From assembly GCA_049613665.1 (NCBI GenBank), contig JBMZCV010000009.1, positions 1 to 53,320 on the forward strand: a stretch of DNA of 53,320 bases. Direction: 5' to 3'. A program made the position numbers and the translations under genes. The notes under the pieces were generated by a model. That model saw nothing but the letters and a program-made list of their open reading frames with translations, was not told the origin of the DNA and ran no database searches. Positions 45,787 to 53,245 of the stretch are shown here, in pieces. This DNA is from JBMZCV01 sp049613665. Its GTDB lineage: Bacteria > Bacteroidota > Bacteroidia > Chitinophagales > UBA2359. Every line of letters begins with the position of its first letter. Position 1 is the stretch's first letter.

Positions 45787-45927
45787 TTATTCCAAAAACT
45801 GTCGAGCAAGCTTTCTATATTCTTTTTGAACTGTTGAAACCATTAAAGTTTTATCCAAATTATTGACATCAAAAGGATTCATATCAGCATGATAAGTTTG
45901 TACATACTTGCCACTCAGAGAAATAAA
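45787..45927 (-). pseudogene. 46-codon relic frame at the edge of the duplication
   Basis: On the minus strand, directly after the stop of the 45931 gene, an open frame without a good start reads SGKYVQTYHADMNPFDVNNL and ends RKLARQFLE. It looks like the tail of a lost gene. The same segment is repeated next to the second copy (about 46631-46703) but is cut there after NNLD by the duplication junction. Confidence 0.4.
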
Positions 45928-45930
45928 TTA

Positions 45931-46590
45931 TTAATAATAATCATATAGCTCATCCATCTTTTTTTTGCCATTTTCCCAATACTGATATATCAACAGCCTA
46001 CCATTTTTATTATACTTTAAAAAAACTCCATGCTTAAGTCTATTTTCTTTACTGTATTCTATAATTTCATCCACTTTTCCATTTGGATAATAATGTGTAA
46101 CAATGTAATTATATCTTGAATTTTTTGTCTCACTTTTCAGCAGACCATTACTATAAAAAGTCCCAGTTCTCAAATATGCTGCCTTACATTTTACCGAGTC
46201 TTCTTTGCCATTATTTATATAATAAAAAGTAAAATATCCCCAAAAAAAATCAGGATTAGTGTGGCTAGTAAAATAAAAGCGGTCAAAATAGCTTTCATCA
46301 CTAAAGTCCTTAATCATACCAAAAGAAGTATCTACTTTTGCATAAACTGTTGAGTCATTTAATCTATCCCACTTTCCATTAAATGATTTTCCTAAGTTTA
46401 ATCTAGAGCCACTAAATGTAAATGTTCCATTTATGTTAAAAATTAGTTCATTTCTCTCAGATGAATAAATTCCTACAATAGAATCCTGACCAAATGAAAC
46501 TAAATATATAAGTGAAAAAAAAATAGTAGTTAATACTCTCATGCTAAATTTTAATACATAAGTATTATTTTTTATAGTTTTAATCTCCAT
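45931..46590 (-). CDS. Secreted YwqK/MORN-like protein, copy 1
   Basis: This 219-aa protein is drawn from ATG 46590. An alternative ATG at 46542 gives a 203-aa form with a shorter signal peptide (MRVLTTIFFSLIYLVSFGQ). The exported N-terminal part has DSIVGIYSSERNELIFNING and FNGKWDRL, like a small lipocalin-type or copper-resistance-type beta domain. The C-terminal part has MORN/YwqK-type repeats (GTFYSNGLLKSETK, THYYPNGKVDEIIEY, GVFLKYNKNGRLLIYQYWEN). Homologous YwqK modules are often called antitoxin or immunity-like, but no toxin is next to it. It is 85% identical to copy 2, with all 33 differences in residues 11-158. Function unknown. Confidence 0.7.
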   Translation of the reverse strand: MEIKTIKNNTYVLKFSMRVLTTIFFSLIYLVSFGQDSIVGIYSSERNELIFNINGTFTFSGSRLNLGKSFNGKWDRLNDSTVYAKVDTSFGMIKDFSDESYFDRFYFTSHTNPDFFWGYFTFYYINNGKEDSVKCKAAYLRTGTFYSNGLLKSETKNSRYNYIVTHYYPNGKVDEIIEYSKENRLKHGVFLKYNKNGRLLIYQYWENGKKKMDELYDYY

Positions 46591-46706
46591 AATGTTCTTT
46601 TGTACTTTAGTAAAACGAAATAAATAATATCCAAATTATTGACATCAAAAGGATTCATATCAGCATGATAAGTTCGTACATACTTGCCACTCAGAGAAAT
46701 AAATTA

Positions 46707-47366
46707 TTAATAATAATCATATAGCTCATCCATCTTTTTTTTGCCATTTTCCCAATACTGATATATCAACAGCCTACCATTTTTATTATACTTTAAAAAA
46801 ACTCCATGCTTAAGTCTATTTTCTTTACTGTATTCTATAATTTCATCCACTTTTCCATTTGGATAATAATGTGTAACAATGTAATTATATCTTGCATATT
46901 TTGTCTCACTTTTCAGCAGACCATTACTATAAAAAGTCCCAATTTTCCAATATATTGCCTTACGTTTTACCGAGTCTTCTTTGCCATTATTTATACTATA
47001 AAAAGTAAAATGGCCCCAAAAAAAATCAGAATTAATGTCGCTAGTAAAATAAAAGCTGTCAAAATAGCTTTCATCACCAAAGGTCGTAATCATACCAAAA
47101 GAAGTATCTACTTTTGCATAAACTTTTGAGGCATTTAATCTATCCCACTTTCCATGAAATGGTTGTCCTAAGTTAAACCTACTGTCCTTAAATGTAAATG
47201 TTCCATTTATGTTAAAAGTTAGTTCATCTCCCATAGATGTATAAATTCCTACAATAGAATCTTGACCAAATGAAACTAAATATATAAGTGAAAAAAAAAT
47301 AATAGCTAATACTCTCATGCCAAATTTTAATACACAAGTATTATTTTTTATAGTTTTAATCTCCAT
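46707..47366 (-). CDS. Secreted YwqK/MORN-like protein, copy 2
   Basis: This is the tandem partner of copy 1: 219 aa from ATG 47366, or 203 aa from ATG 47318. The signal region is MRVLAIIFFSLIYLVSFGQ. Residues 159-219 and the DNA encoding them are identical to copy 1. The N-terminal domain differs at charged and polar positions (for example residues 45-47 MGD against ERN, 60-61 KD against SG, 68-71 QPFH against KSFN). Each copy has its own copied leader, so both can be expressed. Role unknown. Confidence 0.7.
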   Translation of the reverse strand: MEIKTIKNNTCVLKFGMRVLAIIFFSLIYLVSFGQDSIVGIYTSMGDELTFNINGTFTFKDSRFNLGQPFHGKWDRLNASKVYAKVDTSFGMITTFGDESYFDSFYFTSDINSDFFWGHFTFYSINNGKEDSVKRKAIYWKIGTFYSNGLLKSETKYARYNYIVTHYYPNGKVDEIIEYSKENRLKHGVFLKYNKNGRLLIYQYWENGKKKMDELYDYY

Positions 47367-47385
47367 AATGTTCTTTTGTACTTTA

Positions 47386-47463
47386 GTAAAACGAAATAAA
47401 TAATTTAGACCAAATACCCATTAAAATAACGTCTATTGGCCTAAGTTATTTATTTTTCGTTAC
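47386..47463. repeat. 28-bp imperfect inverted repeat upstream of copy 2
   Basis: The sequence at 47386-47413 (ending AATTTAGACCAA) pairs with 47436-47463 (starting TTGGCCTAAGTTATT) around a 22-base interior. The outer left arm is also present at the copy 1/copy 2 junction, where the repeat breaks off after AAATAAATAAT. It could be a terminator of the minus-strand fragment or the site used in the duplication. Confidence 0.6.
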
Positions 47464-47691
47464 TTAATTATATTTTTTTCGTTCTCTTTTCTTTATTTTT
47501 TTCCATCCCTTAAAATCAAAGTTCATTCTAGGAAATACAAAATTAGTTTTATAGTCTATTTCATTTTTATATTTAGGAAGTCCATTTTTATACAAAATCC
47601 AAGCCCCTTGGTTCTCTGATTTATTTGACCATTTATTATAAAGTCGCCATTTGCCATATACATCAATAGGTGCGTAAAATGTTGAAACCAA
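47464..47691 (-). pseudogene. Gene fragment, probable relic
   Basis: A 75-codon frame has only a TTG near its beginning and a stop just before. It lacks a signal peptide, unlike its neighbours. The sequence (VYGKWRLYNKWSNKSENQGA, WILYKNGLPKYKNEI) looks like the end of a YwqK-like or lipocalin-like secreted protein. It is most simply the C-terminal remainder of a third member or neighbour damaged near the duplication. It could also be a real small gene with a TTG start. Confidence 0.45.
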
Positions 47692-47979
47692 CCGTTAAAG
47701 CTTTTTATTATTTTTGCTTCAAATGTAAAAATAGTAAATATTTTTAGTCATTCAGAAAAATAAAATCAATAATTATGTTAGCAATACACTATTTCACCGC
47801 TTTATCGCCTATCAAAAATTTCCCAAACGTCATGTTTTAGTTTTGAGCTGCTAAAATCTGACGGCTTTCAAATATCATATTGAAAAAGAAGCAAAAAATT
47901 ACACTTTCAAAGTTTGGATATTTTGAATGAATGCTTTATTATGATAAATATTCGTTGTCACTTAGAAAAAAATTAAAAA

Positions 47980-48795
47980 ATGCAAAATATACATACATTT
48001 ATAGTTGATGCTTTTACTGACAAACCTTTTTCGGGCAATCCTGCAGGTGTTTGTTTAATAAAAACGGAAATTGATGAAAAAATCATGCAATCTATTGCCA
48101 GCGAATTAAACTTGTCGGAAACGGCTTTTTTGCTTCAACAAAAAAACGATACACAATATAACATTAGATATTTTACACCTACTACGGAAATTGATTTTTG
48201 TGGACATGCTACATTAGCATCTGCAAAGATTATTTTAGACAAAATGGGTAAAGGAAAAGTGGAGTTTATAACCTCAAAAAACTTGAGAATTTCTGCTAAC
48301 AACAATGGCGATTATGTAAAAATGAAGTTTCCTTCATACAAAACCAAAGATTATGAGCCAAATAAAGCGATACTTGATGCTTTTGGCATCGCAAATCCTG
48401 TATATGTAGGATATTGCCAAGAATTAGATATGCTTTTAATTGAAGTAAATGACAAACAGAGCCTTTTAAATATCAAACCAAATTTTCAGAAGGCTCTTGA
48501 GAGTTCAAAAACTATAAAAGAAGTCGTCATTACCACTAAATCAGAAGATGCAGAATATGATTTTTATTCTCGATGTTTTTGCCCATGGCTTGGAATAAAT
48601 GAAGACCCAGTCACAGGAGCTGCTCATTCTGTTTTAGCAAAATATTGGGGAAAGAAATTAAATAAAAGAAATATGTCGGCGTTTCAACTTTCAAAACGAG
48701 GTGGTTTTTTACATTTAAAAATAGTAGATGAAAAAACCTTAGAAGTATTTAGCAATGCTCAAATTGTGTTTGAAGGTAAATTAAACGTTAAGTAA
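47980..48795 (+). CDS. PhzF-family isomerase
   Basis: This 271-aa cytosolic protein has the diaminopimelate-epimerase-like fold of PhzF. It starts HTFIVDAFTDKPFSGNPAGV. The catalytic Glu47 lies in LNLSETAFL, and FTPTTEIDFCGHATLASA and DPVTGAAHSVLAKYW match the substrate-binding blocks. PhzF itself isomerises a phenazine precursor, but most homologues outside phenazine clusters have unknown substrates, and no other phz gene is here. It is followed after 42 bases by a DinB-like gene on the same strand, so the two may form an operon. Length is normal for the family. Confidence 0.93.
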   Translation: MQNIHTFIVDAFTDKPFSGNPAGVCLIKTEIDEKIMQSIASELNLSETAFLLQQKNDTQYNIRYFTPTTEIDFCGHATLASAKIILDKMGKGKVEFITSKNLRISANNNGDYVKMKFPSYKTKDYEPNKAILDAFGIANPVYVGYCQELDMLLIEVNDKQSLLNIKPNFQKALESSKTIKEVVITTKSEDAEYDFYSRCFCPWLGINEDPVTGAAHSVLAKYWGKKLNKRNMSAFQLSKRGGFLHLKIVDEKTLEVFSNAQIVFEGKLNVK

Positions 48796-48837
48796 CAAAA
48801 AAATGAATTGCAAGCTATCGAAAAACATAACATTCAA

Positions 48838-49311
48838 ATGAAAGCAATAATATCTCTAACAAATCGTCTCAAAGAAGTTTTAACAGAAGGTAAATGGGTA
48901 ACAGGCACGAACTTCAAAGAGCAAATTATTGATATGGATTGGAAAGATGCCGCAACATCTATTGATGGCTTAAATTCGGTGGCTCAACTGACTTTCCACA
49001 TTCATTATTATATCGCAGGTGTCAGCCAGGTTTTTGAAGGCGGGCCGCTCGACATTAGAGATAAATATAGCTTTGCTGCTCCTCCAATTACATCTGAAAA
49101 AGATTGGCTAGATTTGGTAAATCAATTTTGCCTTGATGCTGAAAAATTTATTCAACTCGTTGAGGAAATGCCTGACGAAAAGTTATCGGAGTTTTTTTTT
49201 GATGAAAAATATGGCACTTATCAGCGAAATATCAATCTTATGATAGAACATTGCTATTATCATTTGGGGCAAGTTTTGATTATTAAAAAGTTGGTTGGGA
49301 GAAGGGAATAA
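48838..49311 (+). CDS. DinB-like protein
   Basis: The start is taken at ATG 48838 (157 aa); a TTG ten codons earlier is possible. The protein is all-helical, with potential metal-binding His residues in AQLTFHIHYYIAG and EHCYYHLGQVLIIKK, as in DinB/YfiT-type four-helix proteins. The YHLGQ near the C terminus is the usual third-His position of the family. Many such proteins are metal-dependent thiol transferases, but no substrate can be named. It is probably co-transcribed with the PhzF-like gene. Confidence 0.75.
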   Translation: MKAIISLTNRLKEVLTEGKWVTGTNFKEQIIDMDWKDAATSIDGLNSVAQLTFHIHYYIAGVSQVFEGGPLDIRDKYSFAAPPITSEKDWLDLVNQFCLDAEKFIQLVEEMPDEKLSEFFFDEKYGTYQRNINLMIEHCYYHLGQVLIIKKLVGRRE

Positions 49312-49321
49312 AGCTTTTAAT

Positions 49322-49366
49322 AAAAAAACCGCCATGCCTTAGAATAATCTAAAACATAACGGTTTA
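49322..49366. terminator. Probable bidirectional terminator
   Basis: AAACCGCCATG and CATAACGGTTT pair imperfectly, with an inner TTAGA/TCTAA stem. A residues precede and T-rich sequence follows, between convergent genes. Confidence 0.6.
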
Positions 49367-49393
49367 CTTTCTACATTAAAATCTATTCTATTT

Positions 49394-50368
49394 TTATCTC
49401 ACCTTAAAATTAAAAGTCAAACTCCCTGTTTGCACAGGATTCGCATTCACTTCCGAACTAAACTTCGCCTTTTTCGCTGCCGCAATCGCTTTTTTCTTCA
49501 AAGCCGCACTTGCTGTCGTAGAGCCAGCCGTCGTATATTGAGCATCAATGACATTGCCTTCTCTATCCACTTTGATAGTAATAACGACAATGCCTGTTTC
49601 CTGCGAGCTATCCGTAATATTTGGAATATCAAGCAAGCGTCTATTGCCCAAGCTAAAGCCAACACCACTTTTTCCTAATCCACTACTTTGAGTTCCAGAG
49701 TTATCTGCAATATCGACATCGCCCATCACTTTTCCCAAATCTGTTTCGCTATCATTGCTGCTGCCTTGCGACTTCGATTTGCTATTTTTATTGCCTTTAA
49801 ACAAAGCCGACGCATCTACTTCTTGTTTTTTGGGAGCTTCCGTTTTAGGCTGTACCTTTTCTTTAGGCTCATCTTTCGGTTTATTTTTTTGAGCTTCTGC
49901 TGCTGCCTTTTTCTTTTTTTGTTCTTCTTTTTCTTTAGCCTTCTTTTTAGCCGCTTCCTCCGCTTCTTTTTTCTTTTTGCTTTCCTTTTTTTCCGTATCT
50001 TTCTTCTTTTTTCGCTCTTTTACGGGCAAAGCAGGTGCATTTTCATCTTTTGTGGTTTGCACCTTATTATCTATCGCAGTATCTGGCGTTTTTTGAGCAG
50101 GTTCTTCGGCTGCACTACTTGGCTCACTTTCTGCCGTTTCGCTCTCTTCCATAGCTGCCACAGGTTCGCTTGTCATCGGCTGCACCTCACCAGAGCCAGC
50201 ATCGCTAGTACCAAAATTAATCAACATTCCGCCCATTTCCTTTTCTTCGGCAGGCATAATGCTCATCGTGCCGATAAAGAGCATCAGCAATAGCAAAGCA
50301 TGAAACAATATTGTTCCTATCGCTCCATCTCTTGAAATGCCTTCTTGTTCTGTTTCGTATTGACTCAT
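49394..50368 (-). CDS. TonB-like energy transducer
   Basis: This 324-aa protein has an N-terminal cytoplasmic start, one membrane helix (about residues 17-38, ILFHALLLLMLFIGTMSI) and a long periplasmic region. That region is Ser/Glu-rich (60-105), then Lys/Glu/Ala-rich (about 110-190, many KKK and AAEAQK runs), then a C-terminal TonB-type domain (about 245-324: GIVVITIKVDREGNVIDAQY and TGSLTFNFKVR). It transmits proton-motive energy from the ExbB-ExbD complex to outer-membrane TonB-dependent receptors, or acts as a TolA-like link. It is the last gene of a three-gene minus-strand operon, 80 bases after exbD. Confidence 0.9.
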   Translation of the reverse strand: MSQYETEQEGISRDGAIGTILFHALLLLMLFIGTMSIMPAEEKEMGGMLINFGTSDAGSGEVQPMTSEPVAAMEESETAESEPSSAAEEPAQKTPDTAIDNKVQTTKDENAPALPVKERKKKKDTEKKESKKKKEAEEAAKKKAKEKEEQKKKKAAAEAQKNKPKDEPKEKVQPKTEAPKKQEVDASALFKGNKNSKSKSQGSSNDSETDLGKVMGDVDIADNSGTQSSGLGKSGVGFSLGNRRLLDIPNITDSSQETGIVVITIKVDREGNVIDAQYTTAGSTTASAALKKKAIAAAKKAKFSSEVNANPVQTGSLTFNFKVR

Positions 50369-50448
50369 TTTTTTTTGGCTTTTTTTAGCTTAAAATCAAT
50401 TTAATTTGACTTTGTAAAATGAAATTTGTTTAATTCTTATAAAAAAAA

Positions 50449-50847
50449 CTATTCATCTAAAGGATTGGTAGAAAGCACCATTTTTATTTTCATACTGTTG
50501 GCGATATTCATGATTTCAACTACCTTTTCGATAGAAACGCTTTTTTCTGCATTTAAAAAAACAGTTGGGTCTTCTTCGTCTTTCAATAGCTCGCCCAACT
50601 TTTGTTCCAAATTGTCGAAAGTCACACGGTCAGCGTTCACATAATATTCCATGCTTTTTGTGATAGAAACAGATACTTTTGGTTTTGCAGTCGATTTGCT
50701 GTTAGAACTCGGCAAAGTAAGGTTCAAAGCATTTGGCGTAACAAAAGTAGAGGTAAGCATAAAAAATATGAGTAACAAAAATATAATATCCGTCAATGAC
50801 GACATACTAAAATTTGGGTCTCGCTTATTTGATGGTTTTAATGCCAT
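50449..50847 (-). CDS. ExbD/TolR biopolymer transport protein
   Basis: This 132-aa protein has the short cytoplasmic N terminus, one membrane helix (SLTDIIFLLLIFFMLTSTFV) with the proton-carrying Asp20, and a periplasmic domain of about 85 residues (VSVSITKSMEYYVNADRVTF and LKDEEDPTVFLNAEKSVSIE). It pairs with the ExbB-like protein upstream to harvest proton-motive force. The gap to the upstream exbB-like gene is 69 bases. Whether the set belongs to the ExbB or the Tol branch cannot be fixed by sequence alone. Confidence 0.95.
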   Translation of the reverse strand: MALKPSNKRDPNFSMSSLTDIIFLLLIFFMLTSTFVTPNALNLTLPSSNSKSTAKPKVSVSITKSMEYYVNADRVTFDNLEQKLGELLKDEEDPTVFLNAEKSVSIEKVVEIMNIANSMKIKMVLSTNPLDE

Positions 50848-50916
50848 TTTAATTATTATTTTTAATCCTATTTATAAAATTGATTATCAAGTTTTTATGC
50901 AAAAAATGAACAGCAT

Positions 50917-51597
50917 TTACTTAGCTGGCGTTTGCAAAAAATCGACAAATTGAATAGTCGTATATTCCATTTTATAAACCACTTTTTCTACCATAGAAAC
51001 CAAGATATTGTAGCCCACAAAAGCGATAATACCGATTGTTAGGCCGATAGCCGTTGTCAAAAGAGCCTGATAGATACCTCCTGCAAGCACACCAGGTTCT
51101 ACGCTACTGCCAGCATTAGAAATCTGATAAAAGGCATTAATCATACCTGTAACTGTTCCTAAAAATCCAACCATTGGAGCAGCACCTGCAATAGTCGCTA
51201 AGTAAGCTAAGTTTTTTTCTAGCTTCAATAGCTCAATACGGCCCTCATTTTCAATCGCTACTTCTATGCTACGCAAAGGCTTTCCGATACGTCTGATGCC
51301 TTTTCGTACCATATGAGAAATAGGCGTATCTGACTCGGCACACAAATTTTCGGCAGCTTTGATGTCGCCGTCCAACATATATGTTTGAATTTGTGTCATA
51401 AAATCATTGTCAATATCGTTGGCTTTTTGAATTTTCACAAATCGCTCAAAAAAGATATAAACCGCAATAAAAGACATTAACAACAAAGGAATAAGAAAAA
51501 ACCAACCTGTTTGTGTCAGTAAAATTTCAATAATCGGCACAGACTTTTGAGTGGCTTCGGCGGCTAAGGCATCGCTTTGCAAAAAGATATATAGCAT
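50917..51597 (-). CDS. MotA/TolQ/ExbB proton channel protein
   Basis: This 226-aa membrane protein has three hydrophobic segments (about residues 29-52 WFFLIPLLLMSFIAVYIFFE, then about 125-150 and 165-190). The conserved C-terminal motifs are NLAYLATIAGAAPMVGFLGTVTGMINAF and the Gly/Ala-rich third helix (LTTAIGLTIGIIAFVGYNIL). It forms the pentameric channel around ExbD. The three genes (ExbB, ExbD, TonB) read in this order with gaps of 69 and 80 bases. The leader has an AACTAAAA simple repeat and an R2 element. Confidence 0.95.
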   Translation of the reverse strand: MLYIFLQSDALAAEATQKSVPIIEILLTQTGWFFLIPLLLMSFIAVYIFFERFVKIQKANDIDNDFMTQIQTYMLDGDIKAAENLCAESDTPISHMVRKGIRRIGKPLRSIEVAIENEGRIELLKLEKNLAYLATIAGAAPMVGFLGTVTGMINAFYQISNAGSSVEPGVLAGGIYQALLTTAIGLTIGIIAFVGYNILVSMVEKVVYKMEYTTIQFVDFLQTPAK

Positions 51598-52006
51598 ATT
51601 TTTATTAAATTTTTAGTTTTTAATTTTTAGTTATTTTTTTAGTTTTTAATTTTGACAACAGTTCTGACATTTATATATACATTTTTTATCAAAGGTTTAA
51701 ACATACTATTTTTTTTAGGCTAAGGCAACTGATACCTGCAAATTTAATGGCCTTTTGAACTGAAAAATAGTATGTTTCGCTTGCCAAAAGGTGTTTTTTA
51801 TTTAAACTGAAAATTGTTATAAAAAATGTCAGAGTCATTAATTTTAAGTTTTTAGTTGAAAAAAGCAAGTAGTAGAAATTACATATTCACAAAAAAACAC
51901 AATATATTGTTATTTTGAAGTGTTTGACATCAAAAAATATGTCATTTCTTTTTTCGCTAGAAAAAACAACTAAAAACTAAGCACTAAAAACTATCAACTG
52001 CGGAGA
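51598..52006. other. 409-bp intergenic region with simple repeat and R2 copy 2
   Basis: Carries AACTAAAA-type runs (51607-51652 and 51967-51992) and R2 copy 2 (51667-51777). No gene. Confidence 0.6.
51667..51777. repeat. R2 dispersed repeat, copy 2
   Basis: About 110 bp, nearly identical to 35895-36000. The ends AAACATACTATTTTT and AAAATAGTATGTTT (51699-51777) form a clear inverted repeat. It lies about 70 bases upstream of the exbB-like start codon. Confidence 0.85.
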
Positions 52007-52918
52007 CTATTTAAATTTATAGCCTCTCAAAAAGGCATCTATTTTCATTCTCTTTCGACCTTGCAATTGCAATTCCGTAACAGCAATGTAGCCATCTTTT
52101 GTTGCAAAATGCAAATATTTTTTTCCATCACTATGAAAACTGCCTATTTCATGTTTGTGTTGCACTTCTATTTTTTCGGCTCGAAAGATTTTTAGCTTTT
52201 TTCCTTCCAAATCGGTGAAAGCCGCAGGATATGGACTCATACCTCTAACGAAATCAAAGACTTGTTTTGTTGTCTGCTGAAAATTTATTTCGCAGGTTTC
52301 CTTAAAAATTTTTGGTGCAGTTCGCAAGTCATTGCTTTTCGACTGTTCTATTTGCGGAAAATCGCCACTTTCGAGAGCTTTTGCAGTTTTCACTACCAAG
52401 TTTGCACCCATTTTCATTAGTTTATCATGTATTTCGCCAGCCGTTTCGTTGGGCAAAATATCGCAAGCTTCTTGAAAAATTATTTTTCCTGTATCTATTT
52501 TTTGCTCAATAAAAAAGGTTGTACAACCTGTTTGCGTTTCGCCATTGATAACCGCCCAATTGATAGGTGCTGCCCCTCGATATTGTGGTAGCAAAGAGGC
52601 ATGCAAATTGACACAGCCAAGTGGCGGCATTTCAAATACGGCAGCAGGCAACATTCTGAAAGCCACAACGAAAAACAAATCCGCTTCTAAGGCTTTTAAA
52701 GTTCTCAAAAATTTGCGACTTTTCAGGTTTTTAGGTTGCAAAATCGGCAAGTTTTTGTCGATAGCATAGCGTTTTACTGCCGACTGCATCATTTTTTTGC
52801 CACGGCCAGCAGGTTTGTCGGTAGCCGTGATGACGGCCGCAATTTCAATATCGTTTTGAACCAACATATCAAGAGAAGATACGGCAAAATCTGGCGTACC
52901 CATAAAAACTATTTTCAT
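52007..52918 (-). CDS. fmt: Methionyl-tRNA formyltransferase
   Basis: Fmt formylates Met-tRNAfMet to give the initiator of translation. The 303-aa length is typical. Visible motifs are MKIVFMGTPDFAVSSLDML and the catalytic triad Asn104, His106 and Asp142 in GCVNLHASLLPQYRGAAPIN and IEQKIDTGKIIFQE. The C-terminal OB-like domain (about residues 205-303) includes FDFVRGMSPYPAAFTDLEGK. Start ATG 52918. A repeat copy begins ten bases upstream. No def (deformylase) gene is nearby. Confidence 0.97.
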   Translation of the reverse strand: MKIVFMGTPDFAVSSLDMLVQNDIEIAAVITATDKPAGRGKKMMQSAVKRYAIDKNLPILQPKNLKSRKFLRTLKALEADLFFVVAFRMLPAAVFEMPPLGCVNLHASLLPQYRGAAPINWAVINGETQTGCTTFFIEQKIDTGKIIFQEACDILPNETAGEIHDKLMKMGANLVVKTAKALESGDFPQIEQSKSNDLRTAPKIFKETCEINFQQTTKQVFDFVRGMSPYPAAFTDLEGKKLKIFRAEKIEVQHKHEIGSFHSDGKKYLHFATKDGYIAVTELQLQGRKRMKIDAFLRGYKFK

Positions 52919-52927
52919 GTAATGATT

Positions 52928-53005
52928 TTAAGTGCCAAGCACCATTTATATAATATATACACTTTTCTGTCCTAAAGTGTTGCTGTTTAGTCTATTACTT
53001 TCTAG
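52928..53005 (+). repeat. Dispersed structured repeat, copy I (partial)
   Basis: The left end TTAAGTGCCAAGCACCATTT is intact, but the middle and right are decayed. It starts ten bases upstream of the fmt start codon. Confidence 0.6.
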
Positions 53006-53138
53006 TGTTTATAGAAGTTTTTTGACAAATGCCATAAAACAAGCTAAGTATTCTTTTACAAAAAAACGTTATTTCGCATTTTTTGTAAAAATAAAATGAA
53101 AAAAACATGACTTTTATACGAATGCAACTGTCTATGTT

Positions 53139-53245
53139 GTAGGCTTTTGAGATAAAAAATAAAACTATTTTCTTTTAGGCACAACTATTGTTGAACTAAA
53201 TAACACCGCTCTTGAACAAAAAAAGCTGCTGCATAAATAGTAAGC
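53139..53245. repeat. R4 dispersed repeat, copy 2
   Basis: Strongly similar to 37511-37621 by eye over about 105 bp, in the same orientation, with the blocks GGCTTTTGAGATAAAAAAT and AAACTATTTTCTTTTAGGCA. Confidence 0.75.

Larger units (their letters stand above)
45855..47404. repeat. Tandem direct duplication, 776-bp period
   Basis: Unit 1 (about 45855-46629) and unit 2 (about 46631-47404) are colinear at a constant offset of 776 bases with no indel seen. Outer parts (the flank beginning CCAAATTATTGACATC, the last 61 codons and the 5' leader) are identical or differ by one base, while the middle of the gene differs at about 42 sites. Confidence 0.9.

Noticed and set aside
47980..49311. A phenazine biosynthesis cluster
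   Set aside because: Only a PhzF-like gene is present, with a DinB-like neighbour and no phzA/B/D/E/G genes.
49688..50293. 201-codon plus-strand open frame opposite the TonB-like gene
   Set aside because: It is Phe/Arg-rich and is the mirror of the Lys/Glu-rich linker of the TonB-like protein, so it is a shadow.
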